DNA of 5,593 nucleotides from an uncultured Collinsella sp. (lineage in GTDB: Bacteria; Actinomycetota; Coriobacteriia; Coriobacteriales; Coriobacteriaceae). The position numbers were made by a program, and so were the translations under genes. Below are positions 1 through 5,593 of the stretch, piece by piece. The notes under the pieces were generated by a model. That model ran no database searches. It was not told the origin of the DNA and saw only the letters and a program-made list of their open reading frames with translations. Positions within the stretch are counted from its first letter, which is position 1, and each line of letters begins with the position of its first letter. Location of the stretch: assembly GCA_900752425.1 (NCBI GenBank), contig CAADVE010000118.1, forward strand, positions 1-5,593, given 5' to 3'.

Positions 1-31
1 CGGTCAAGCCGATGCATCGTCGGTTTGACCG
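1..31 (-). terminator. Possible terminator hairpin downstream of the GntR-family gene
   Basis: Positions 1-12 and 20-31 form a 12-pair stem (CGGTCAAGCCGA with TCGGTTTGACCG, one G-T pair) around a 7-base loop. The hairpin starts 50 bases beyond the stop codon of the leftward regulator gene. Read rightward, no T-run follows it. Read leftward, the bases that would carry the U-tract lie outside the window. It is therefore a candidate rho-independent terminator for the regulator, but the hairpin is all that can be seen. It could instead be the terminator of a neighbour converging from the left, or a palindrome of another kind. Confidence 0.4.
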
Positions 32-81
32 GGCGCTTTCGCTTTGAGGGCATGAGTCTCGTCAGGCTGCGAGCTGGCCGG

Positions 82-801
82 CTATCGCTTGGAGTTGACG
101 CGGTAGTGGAAGATCTCGGGGTGTGTGCGAGTGTGCGTCACCTCAAACAAGATGCCATCCGAGGTGTACGACTGGCTCTCCATGACGGCAACGCAGTTGT
201 ATTTGCCGAGGTCAAGATAGCTGCAGTCCTCATCGTTGGCGAGCTCGACACTCACCGTACGACGGCTCGCCATCACTTTGACACCGCGCTTGTGCTCCAG
301 ATAGCCGTAAATAGAATCTGCCGCGATCTCGGGGGTCAGGCCCTTGGCGATCGACTCCAAAAAGTAGCCATGGTCTACTTGGCGCGCATTGCCGTTAAGG
401 CTTCGGACGCGCACCACGCGAATCAACTGCTCACCTGTCTTAAATCCCAAGCGTCGAGAAAGTTGCTCGGTGCACACCAGATGTTCAAAAGACTTGACCT
501 CGGTCGAAGCAACGGCATTGTTGCGTTTTGCGAACTCGCCAAACGACTCAACCTCTTCGAGTGCGCCCAACATGTCGGTTTCGCCCTTAAGCCAAATAAC
601 GCGCACGCCCTTGCCGTGTATGGGCTGCACAAACATCCCGTCGGCCAGCATGCTCAAAGCGCGGCGGACGGTATTGCGCGTGCAGCCAAATTCCGCGGTC
701 AGCTCGGCTTCGGTTGGCAGCATCTCCTGAAACGCATAGGTCCCGTTAATGATGCGCGAGCGTATTTCTCGGTAGATTCCTTCGTATATCGCTTTTGGCA
801 T
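82..801 (-). CDS. treR: GntR/HutC-family transcriptional repressor, TreR-like (UTRA domain)
   Basis: This is a 239-residue DNA-binding regulator, the usual length for the HutC subfamily. An N-terminal winged helix-turn-helix spans about residues 4-67. It includes LPTEAELTAEFGCTRNTVRR (28-47), the GntR recognition-helix signature, and a wing with the motif GKG (63-65). A UTRA ligand-binding domain follows from about residue 90 to 235. The stretch SIYGYLEHKRGV (163-174) and the later DEDCSYLDL match the layout of Bacillus TreR as I remember it, so a sugar phosphate such as trehalose-6-phosphate is the likely inducer. The start is supported by AGAGGTGA (806-813, minus strand), with GAGG 7 bases before the ATG. 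The gene is divergent from the PTS gene, and an operator-like GTTTAAAC lies about 53 bases upstream. Family is confident. The TreR assignment and the ligand are inferences; a regulator of maltose-type sugars is the alternative. Confidence 0.85.
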   Translation of the reverse strand: MPKAIYEGIYREIRSRIINGTYAFQEMLPTEAELTAEFGCTRNTVRRALSMLADGMFVQPIHGKGVRVIWLKGETDMLGALEEVESFGEFAKRNNAVASTEVKSFEHLVCTEQLSRRLGFKTGEQLIRVVRVRSLNGNARQVDHGYFLESIAKGLTPEIAADSIYGYLEHKRGVKVMASRRTVSVELANDEDCSYLDLGKYNCVAVMESQSYTSDGILFEVTHTRTHPEIFHYRVNSKR

Positions 802-853
802 GACTTCACCTCTAATGAATATGTATGGCTAGGCAGCATAGCATTTCTTAAAG

Positions 854-863
854 TTGTTTAAAC
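854..863. promoter_or_regulatory. Candidate HutC-type operator, regulator-proximal copy
   Basis: The sequence is TTGTTTAAAC, with the palindromic core GTTTAAAC at 856-863. The core fits the GT-N-TA-N-AC pattern reported for operators of HutC-subfamily GntR regulators, which is the subfamily of the adjacent gene. It lies about 52 bases upstream of the regulator start, so it could mediate autorepression. An identical 10-mer sits at 976-985 beside the PTS gene. A CCGAT-T-ATCGG palindrome (863-873) overlaps its right edge. The pattern match is seen directly; binding is inferred. Confidence 0.5.
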
Positions 864-877
864 CGATTATCGGCAAA

Positions 878-911
878 GCGACAGGATTTAACCGTTGACG
901 GTTTCTGTCGC
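878..911. repeat. Interrupted inverted repeat in the divergent promoter region
   Basis: The outer arms GCGACAG (878-884) and CTGTCGC (905-911) are perfect complements. Nested inside is AACCGT-TG-ACGGTT (890-903). The two stems are separated by 5 bases on the left and 1 on the right. No T-run follows on either strand, so it does not look like an intrinsic terminator. A further perfect palindrome, AAACCGGTTT, lies just to the right at 916-925. Possible roles are a binding site for a second regulator or a leader structure. I cannot decide between them. Confidence 0.45.
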
Positions 912-962
912 GCCCAAACCGGTTTCGCTCAAAACTGCCGGTACGACAATCGTCTGGTCCTC

Positions 963-968
963 TACAAT
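963..968 (+). promoter_or_regulatory. Candidate -10 element for the PTS gene
   Basis: TACAAT matches five of six positions of the TATAAT consensus and lies 60 bases before the PTS start codon. No good -35 hexamer stands 16-18 bases upstream. A start of transcription near position 975 would sit at the edge of the operator copy at 976-985, a classic repressor arrangement. The match is short and the missing -35 makes it tentative. Confidence 0.35.
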
Positions 969-975
969 GAATCCA

Positions 976-985
976 TTGTTTAAAC
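976..985. promoter_or_regulatory. Candidate HutC-type operator, PTS-proximal copy
   Basis: This is a second exact copy of TTGTTTAAAC, with core GTTTAAAC at 978-985 and fitting GTNTANAC. It ends 43 bases before the PTS start codon and begins just downstream of the candidate -10 element TACAAT. A bound repressor would therefore block initiation. An overlapping palindrome AAACGTTT (982-989) extends it to the right. The two copies are 122 bases apart, start to start, one beside each divergent gene. Binding by the neighbouring repressor is an inference. Confidence 0.5.
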
Positions 986-1028
986 GTTTCACCACGCGCA
1001 ACGCGCCTCGATATTCGGGAGGCAGAAC

Positions 1029-3482
1029 ATGCTGCAAAAAATCCAACGCTTTGGCGGGGCAATGTTCGCGCCCGCCATGTTGTTTTCCATATCGGGCCTT
1101 ATGGTCGGCGTCTCCGCCCTCGCAACGTCTGCGGATATCGTCGGCGACCTCGCCGTATACGGAACCCCTTGGTACGTTTTTTGGACTATCATTCAGCGCG
1201 GCTCGTGGACGGTCTTTAAGCGACTTCCGCTCCTTTTTGCCGTAGCGCTGCCCATCGGCCTTGCCCAAAAGCAACCGGCACGTTGTTGCCTCGAGGCGCT
1301 CGTGGCTTATTTTGCCTATTGCTTCTTTTTGAGCGAGATCATCAAGCTAAGCGGAGACAACCTTGGACTTAAGTACCCGTCGTCTTTGACCCCCGCTAGC
1401 GGCATTACCATCATCGACGGCATCAAGACGCTCGACACCGGCATTATCGGCCCGCTAGCGGTATCGGCAACCGTCGTCGCCATCCATGACTGCTTCTACG
1501 ATGCCAAGGTCCCCGATTGGCTCGGCACCTTCTCGGGTTCCTCGCTGGTCTACCTCATCAGCTTTTTTGCCGTGTTCGCCCTTGCCGCCATCTCGGCCGC
1601 CATCGTGCCCTTCGTATACGCAGCGACCGAAACGCTGCGCCACGCACTTGTGGGCGTCGGCCCCCTCGGCGTGGGTATCTTTGCGTTTTTGGAGCGAGCA
1701 CTCGAGCCCATGGGGCTGCACCACCTGCTCTACATGCCTATCTACTACGACAATTTAGTTATTAACGACGGTATCTACGCCACGTGGACCAATTTGCTCC
1801 CCATTCTCTCCCATAGCACGCGCCCCCTCAATGAGCTTGCGCCGTGGGCTGGTTTCACCGCCACCGGCTGGGTCAAGCTCTTTGGCCTTCCTGCCATCGC
1901 CGTTGCGTTCTACACCACCGCCAAGCCCGAACGCCGCGCTGGCCTCAAGGCCATCCTTCTGCCCGCCATCGTCGCTTCGGCGGTCTGCGGCGTCACCGAG
2001 CCGCTCGAGTTTCTCTTTATGTTCACCTATCCCGGGCTCTTTTTGCTCTATGCCGCCCTATCTTCCTGCCTCGCCATGGCTATGAACTTCTTTGGCGTCG
2101 TTGGCATCTTCTCGGGCGGCTTTATGGAAATGGCTGCCTTCAACTTTATCCCGCTCATGCGGGCGCATGCCGGCTCCTACCTTTTGGCACTCGGAATCGG
2201 ACTCATCTTTAGCGTCATCTTCTTTCTGAGCTTTCGAGGTCTTATCCTGACCTTTGACCTTAAAACCCCGGGACGCGAGGACCATATCGCCAGCAACGCG
2301 GCGCTCTCACGCTTGACGGGAAACGACGTTGACGAAAAGCGCTCATCCAAAACCGGCGCTTCCGGCAACCAAGCCTCACAAGATCATCTCCTCGCCGAGC
2401 AGGTTGTGACGCTTCTGGGCGGCGTCTCCAACATTGCGGGCGCAACCAACTGCGCCACGCGTCTGCGCGTCGAAGTCGTGGATCCCTCCATCGTCGCGGA
2501 CAATGCGACCTTTGTCGCAGCGGGTGCCAAAGGCCTCATCGTCACCGGCAAGACCGCTCAGGTAATCATCGGCATCTCGGTACCCCGCGTCAAAGAACAC
2601 TTTGATCAGATTATGGGACTCGAACCGGGTTTTGCATTCGCCGCCTCGCCTTTTCATGCCGGCGATGGCGCCAAAAAGTATGGCAATGTCTGCTTCTTCG
2701 ACATCGACGGTACGCTCGCCTGGCAAGATCCCAAACTTGCCCAAGAGCTCCCCGAGGGCGAGCGAGATCTTTCCCCCTATCCCAACGAGACGGTTGCACA
2801 GGCAATTCGCACGTTTGTCGCCAACGGCAACAAAGCTTTTATCTGTACGGGGCGCACCCTCAGCTGCATCCATCCCAAGCTGCTCGAACTGCCGTGGGCA
2901 GGCGTCGTGTGCCTCGCGGGCGGTTACGCCGAACTCGAGGGGCGCGTCGTGCGAAACGCTGCCATAAGCCCCGGCATGTTACAGCGCCTCGCCCCCTATC
3001 TCGAGCAATCGGGCGAGGTCATTCGCTTTGAGGGCATCGATCGCGTCGTGCGCATGAGTGCAGATGCCCCCGAGACGTACGGATACGCACGCACCGTGGG
3101 CGACGCCGTCACGCAACTTGAGCACTACAACGCCTATAAAATTCTTATGTCCACACCACTTGCCAACCGCATCGCCCAAGATGAAGAGCTTGGACCTCTG
3201 CTCTGCCTCAACGAGCTCGAGCTCGAGGTCACAGAAATCTCGCCGCGCGAGTGCACCAAACGGGCCGGAATCAAGGCTGTGCTTGACGCCCTGGGACCAG
3301 ACCACGGCACCGTATATGGCATTGGCGACGCGAGCAACGACATCGCCCTCATGGAGGCGGTCGATGTTGGCATCGCCATGGGCAACGCGCCGGACTTCCT
3401 CAAGGAAAAGGCCGACTACGTAACCGACAGCTTCGACCACGACGGCGTCGTCACCGCGCTCGAACACTTTGGGCTTATCTAG
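1029..3482 (+). CDS. Alpha-glucoside PTS permease EIICB (GlvC/MalT-type) fused to a Cof-type HAD phosphatase
   Basis: This 817-residue protein has three complete domains. Residues 1-416 are a membrane EIIC with many hydrophobic segments. It starts MLQKIQRFGGAMFAPAMLF, carries the sugar-binding signature GVTEPLEF (321-328) and ends LKTPGRE (411-417), all close to GlvC as remembered. After a hydrophilic linker comes EIIB (about 453-530), with phosphorylatable Cys475 in NCATRLR. From about 554 to the end is a Cof-type HAD phosphatase with DIDGTL (Asp558, Asp560), motif II CTGRT (Thr607), a likely motif III Lys744 and GDASND (Asp767, Asp771), so all catalytic motifs are present. The EIIC and EIIB parts would import and phosphorylate an alpha-glucoside using an EIIA encoded elsewhere. 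The HAD part probably dephosphorylates a sugar phosphate. GGGAGG (1017-1022) stands 6 bases before the ATG, and an in-frame TAA at 981 rules out a much longer start. The gene is divergent from its likely repressor. The transported sugar is not settled: GlvC similarity suggests maltose-like sugars, while the TreR-like regulator suggests trehalose. Confidence 0.9.
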   Translation: MLQKIQRFGGAMFAPAMLFSISGLMVGVSALATSADIVGDLAVYGTPWYVFWTIIQRGSWTVFKRLPLLFAVALPIGLAQKQPARCCLEALVAYFAYCFFLSEIIKLSGDNLGLKYPSSLTPASGITIIDGIKTLDTGIIGPLAVSATVVAIHDCFYDAKVPDWLGTFSGSSLVYLISFFAVFALAAISAAIVPFVYAATETLRHALVGVGPLGVGIFAFLERALEPMGLHHLLYMPIYYDNLVINDGIYATWTNLLPILSHSTRPLNELAPWAGFTATGWVKLFGLPAIAVAFYTTAKPERRAGLKAILLPAIVASAVCGVTEPLEFLFMFTYPGLFLLYAALSSCLAMAMNFFGVVGIFSGGFMEMAAFNFIPLMRAHAGSYLLALGIGLIFSVIFFLSFRGLILTFDLKTPGREDHIASNAALSRLTGNDVDEKRSSKTGASGNQASQDHLLAEQVVTLLGGVSNIAGATNCATRLRVEVVDPSIVADNATFVAAGAKGLIVTGKTAQVIIGISVPRVKEHFDQIMGLEPGFAFAASPFHAGDGAKKYGNVCFFDIDGTLAWQDPKLAQELPEGERDLSPYPNETVAQAIRTFVANGNKAFICTGRTLSCIHPKLLELPWAGVVCLAGGYAELEGRVVRNAAISPGMLQRLAPYLEQSGEVIRFEGIDRVVRMSADAPETYGYARTVGDAVTQLEHYNAYKILMSTPLANRIAQDEELGPLLCLNELELEVTEISPRECTKRAGIKAVLDALGPDHGTVYGIGDASNDIALMEAVDVGIAMGNAPDFLKEKADYVTDSFDHDGVVTALEHFGLI

Positions 3483-3569
3483 CCGAGCCCCTTGCCGCGT
3501 TTGCGACCGCAAGACTCAATCGTCTTCAACCGCCGCGCTCGACGCCCCAATGTGGCAATATGTAGTCTG

Positions 3570-3575
3570 CATAAT
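3570..3575 (+). promoter_or_regulatory. Weak candidate -10 element for the prenyl synthase gene
   Basis: CATAAT differs from TATAAT at one position and lies 23 bases before the candidate ATG, inside the small palindrome TGCAT-A-ATGCA (3568-3578). No convincing -35 is visible. The 116-base gap between the PTS and synthase genes has overlapping short hairpins (TTGCG/CGCAA at 3501-3512 and AAGAC/GTCTT at 3511-3526) but no T-run, so a terminator for the PTS gene is not established and readthrough is possible. Confidence 0.25.
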
Positions 3576-3598
3576 GCAACGGTGCAACCTAAGAAAGA

Positions 3599-4624
3599 AT
3601 GCGAGAACCCGTGTCCAGTCCGTTTACCAGCTTTTTAGCCCAGCACTTTGACCAGATTAACGACTATCTGGCCACGTTCTTTGACGGACAGGCAACTTCC
3701 GCCGATATCGAGCGTTACCTGTATACCCCGCTCTCGGCATTTACGGCCAATGCCGGCAAGCGCCACCGCCCGCTCATCTGCATGCTCGCCGCCACCGCGG
3801 TAGGCGGCAGCTTTGAGAGCGCCCGCAGCGCGGCGGCAGCTATCGAGCACTTTCAATCGGGAGCGCTTATCCATGACGACATCGCCGACAACGGCCAACT
3901 GCGTCGCGGCAAGCCCTGCATGCACCTTACCGAGGGCACGGGGCTTGCCATCAACTGCGGCGACCTAGCGCTCACCATGGTCACCAAGACGGTTCTCGAC
4001 GACCCCACGCTCGAGGCAGACGTGAAACTCCGCGTGCTCCACGAGCTCACCGAGATGATCGTCCGAACCATCGAGGGTCAGGCGCTCGACCTGGGTTGGG
4101 TCCGCGACGGGCGCTTTGACATCTCGGTCGACGATTATCTGGACATGGCGACGCACAAGACCGCGTACTACAGCGGAGCCACGCCACTTGCCGCCGGAGC
4201 CATTATCGGCGGCGGCAGCGAGGAGCAGATTGAGGCACTGCGCGCCTTTGGCCTGCACACGGGCCTTGCCTTCCAAATTCAAGACGACCTGCTCAACTTG
4301 ATCGGCACCAAAGAGGCCGCCAACAAGGACTTCCGCACCGATATCACAGAGGGCAAGCGCACCCTCGTCGCCGTGCACGCCCTGTCAGACGAGCGTTATC
4401 ACGACGAGGTCGAGGCAATCCTTTCCTCGGGCACCGAGGACCCCGTGCAACTTGCACGCGCCGTGGAGATCTTCCAGCAGACCGGCTCCATCGATTACGC
4501 CCACACTTACGCGCTCGACCTGACCGCTAAAGCCAAAGCGGCCATCGAAAACGTTGAGCTTGATCCGCACGCACGCGAGCTGTTCCTCTCCATGGCAGAT
4601 TTCTTTGTGGAGCGACTCAACTAG
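3599..4624 (+). CDS. Polyprenyl (isoprenyl) diphosphate synthase
   Basis: This 341-residue soluble enzyme is of typical length for the trans-prenyltransferase family, which condenses isopentenyl diphosphate onto an allylic diphosphate. Visible motifs are GKRHRP (53-58), which binds isopentenyl diphosphate; the first aspartate-rich motif DDIAD (93-97) followed by LRRG (101-104); EGQ (159-161); HKT (186-188); and FQIQDD (225-230) in the second aspartate-rich region. That second motif reads DDLLN, with Asn233 where Asp is usual. TEGKRTL (250-256) follows. The residues four and five before the first Asp are small (Ala89, Gly88), which in this family tends to allow longer chains, so a C20 or longer product is plausible, perhaps a menaquinone side chain. 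The start is uncertain. The ATG at 3599 has only a crowded AAGAAAG before it, and the in-frame GTG at 3611 would remove four residues. No other pathway gene is adjacent, so the lipid product is unknown. Confidence 0.9.
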   Translation: MREPVSSPFTSFLAQHFDQINDYLATFFDGQATSADIERYLYTPLSAFTANAGKRHRPLICMLAATAVGGSFESARSAAAAIEHFQSGALIHDDIADNGQLRRGKPCMHLTEGTGLAINCGDLALTMVTKTVLDDPTLEADVKLRVLHELTEMIVRTIEGQALDLGWVRDGRFDISVDDYLDMATHKTAYYSGATPLAAGAIIGGGSEEQIEALRAFGLHTGLAFQIQDDLLNLIGTKEAANKDFRTDITEGKRTLVAVHALSDERYHDEVEAILSSGTEDPVQLARAVEIFQQTGSIDYAHTYALDLTAKAKAAIENVELDPHARELFLSMADFFVERLN

Positions 4625-4666
4625 CGGGGGTTATAAAACCTGTCAGCAGCGTATTTGGGTACAACT

Positions 4667-4675
4667 TGCTACACT
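4667..4675 (+). promoter_or_regulatory. Candidate extended -10 promoter for the CwlM-like gene
   Basis: TGCTACACT combines a TGn extension with TACACT, four of six matches to TATAAT including the key A and T positions. No clear -35 is present, which extended -10 promoters can tolerate. Transcription would begin near 4682 and give a leader of about 80 bases. The leader starts with a short hairpin, TGCAT-GTTT-ATGCA (4682-4695), and later has the direct repeat GTACG (4732-4736, 4741-4745) just before the ribosome binding site. The rest of the 138-base gap after the synthase gene shows no terminator with a T-run. Confidence 0.35.
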
Positions 4676-4762
4676 GTTGAGTGCATGTTTATGCATCCCT
4701 TTGCGTTGTCTATCCGACACACGCTCAAATAGTACGAATGGTACGCCGAAAGGGGTTCGTTC

Positions 4763-5593
4763 ATGGAACCTATTACAACGGGCATGCAGGGAGCAGCCGT
4801 CGAGGACGTCCAGTCCCGCCTTCTGCAGCTCGGCTATACAATCGATGACACCGAGGTCGCCGATAAGCGCTTTGGCGCCACCACCGAGCAGGCCGTTGGC
4901 ACCTTTAGGCTCGACAGCGGTCTTGCCGCCGGTCACGCCGTTGACATTCCCTGCTGGAGTGCCCTGGTCGACGCCTCGTATAAACTGGGCGATCGTACGC
5001 TCTATCTGCGTATGCCCAATTTCCATGGTGCCGACGTTCAGGCCCTGCAGAGGGCGCTCAACGTTTTGGGCTTTGCCTGCGGTGAGGACGACGGCTATTT
5101 TGGCCCGCACACCGAGGCCGCTCTGCAGCAGTTCCAAGAAAATGTCGGCCTGTTTGCCGATGGCATGGCGTTCCAGGATACCTACGCCTATATCAACCGC
5201 CTGCATCACGTGTGGGAGGGCAAGCCCTCGGTTACCGAGGCCGAGTCGCGCATCGGCTTTGCCCGCGCCGCCAACGTTCTCGAGCGCTTCCAGATTGCCG
5301 TCATCGGTGAGGACCCCATCGCGCGTAGCGTTGCATCGCGCATGTGGAACATCGCCACGGCGACGACCGACAGCAGCGGCATGATGCTTTGCGATTCCGA
5401 GGTTCCGACCGACGTGGATCTGGTGCTCGAGATCGCAAGCGATGAGCTGCCCGCAGATGCTGCGCCGCGCGCCACGATCGCCCTTGCCGAGTGTCACAAC
5501 CTTGCACAGCGCATCCGCACCGCCAATGTCGCCGCGCAGCAAAAGCCCGCGCGCATCCGCATTGAGCTCACGGGCATGACGCGCTACAACGGA
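4763..5593 (+). CDS. cwlM: CwlM-like protein: two peptidoglycan-binding domains and a degenerate amidase-like C-terminus (partial, 3' end missing)
   Basis: The reading frame is open for 277 codons to the window edge with no stop. The start is firm: GAAAGGGG (4748-4755) ends 7 bases before the ATG. Two PG_binding_1 domains are visible. The first is at about residues 7-70 (GAAVEDVQSRLLQLGY, 10-25). The second is at about 87-147 (ADVQALQRALNVLGF, 90-104, then DGYFG, 110-114). Between them ASYKLGDRTLY (71-81) matches the joining segment of mycobacterial CwlM as remembered. There is no signal peptide or membrane segment, which suggests a cytoplasmic protein. From residue 175 on, FQIAVIGED and DVDLVLEIASDE sit where an amidase_3 fold would have its DPGHGG and SIHAN strands, but the zinc-binding His residues are absent. 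Mycobacterial CwlM is a non-enzymatic activator of MurA, and a similar regulatory role is inferred here. A plain peptidoglycan-binding protein of unknown function is the alternative. Confidence 0.75.
   Translation, partial: MEPITTGMQGAAVEDVQSRLLQLGYTIDDTEVADKRFGATTEQAVGTFRLDSGLAAGHAVDIPCWSALVDASYKLGDRTLYLRMPNFHGADVQALQRALNVLGFACGEDDGYFGPHTEAALQQFQENVGLFADGMAFQDTYAYINRLHHVWEGKPSVTEAESRIGFARAANVLERFQIAVIGEDPIARSVASRMWNIATATTDSSGMMLCDSEVPTDVDLVLEIASDELPADAAPRATIALAECHNLAQRIRTANVAAQQKPARIRIELTGMTRYNG

Noticed and set aside
25..861. Long rightward open frame (278 codons) opposite the GntR-family gene
   Set aside because: It is antisense to a gene with a clear family signature and a good ribosome binding site. 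Its translation shows no recognisable domain, and long antisense frames are common in GC-rich DNA.
895..923. Promoter with TTGACG as -35
   Set aside because: The hexamer is good, but the position 17 bases downstream reads ACCGGT, which is not a -10. The TTGACG is better explained as the centre of an inverted repeat.
976..992. Catabolite-response (cre) site overlapping the PTS-proximal operator
   Set aside because: Read on the minus strand, TGAAACGTTTAAACA resembles a cre box, but the central CG is one base out of place and CcpA control is not established in this type of organism. The HutC operator reading explains the site better.
2376..2873. Leftward open frame inside the PTS-HAD fusion gene
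   Set aside because: It covers the EIIB domain and first HAD motifs of the real gene and has no independent support.
3501..3526. Intrinsic terminator after the PTS gene
   Set aside because: Two short overlapping hairpins are present, but each has only five pairs and no T-run follows.
4643..5542. Leftward open frame (299 codons) opposite the CwlM-like gene
   Set aside because: The opposite strand encodes two clear peptidoglycan-binding domains with a strong ribosome binding site. The antisense translation is a mirror of that codon pattern with no domain of its own.

Overview
The window is GC-rich and gene-dense. It looks like a high-GC Gram-positive chromosome, most likely a Coriobacteriia member such as Collinsella or a relative. 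This is an inference from three things: codon style, a CwlM-like peptidoglycan-binding protein of actinobacterial type, and a PTS sugar locus of the kind common in gut anaerobes. No rRNA, tRNA, CRISPR array, insertion sequence or phage gene is visible.

Left part (1-3482): a divergent sugar-uptake locus. A GntR/HutC-family repressor resembling Gram-positive TreR is read leftward (82-801). An unusual 817-residue three-domain protein is read rightward (1029-3482). It joins a complete GlvC/MalT-type alpha-glucoside PTS EIIC, an EIIB domain and a complete Cof-type HAD phosphatase. The 227-base divergent region holds two identical copies of TTGTTTAAAC, one close to each start codon. Their GTTTAAAC core fits the GTNTANAC operator pattern of HutC-subfamily regulators, so the repressor probably controls both itself and the transporter. 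A cluster of further palindromes lies between the two copies. The simplest model is that the transporter imports and phosphorylates an alpha-glucoside (trehalose or a maltose-like disaccharide) and the phosphorylated sugar relieves repression. The fused phosphatase would act on the incoming sugar phosphate. No EIIA and no phospho-alpha-glucosidase are encoded here, so those functions must come from elsewhere.

Middle (3599-4624): a polyprenyl (isoprenyl) diphosphate synthase, read rightward, with an intact first aspartate-rich motif and a second motif in which the last Asp is Asn. It is probably a separate transcription unit making a prenyl chain for menaquinone or another lipid.

Right part (4763-5593, runs off the window): a protein with two peptidoglycan-binding (PG_binding_1) domains, no signal peptide and a C-terminal region that appears to be an amidase fold without its zinc-binding residues. 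It resembles mycobacterial CwlM, a cytoplasmic regulator of peptidoglycan precursor synthesis. It has its own strong ribosome binding site and a candidate extended -10 promoter.

The points most worth a second look are the transporter-phosphatase fusion, the paired operators, and the apparently further-degenerated CwlM-like protein. Family assignments rest on motif reading and remembered family sequences; no search was run.
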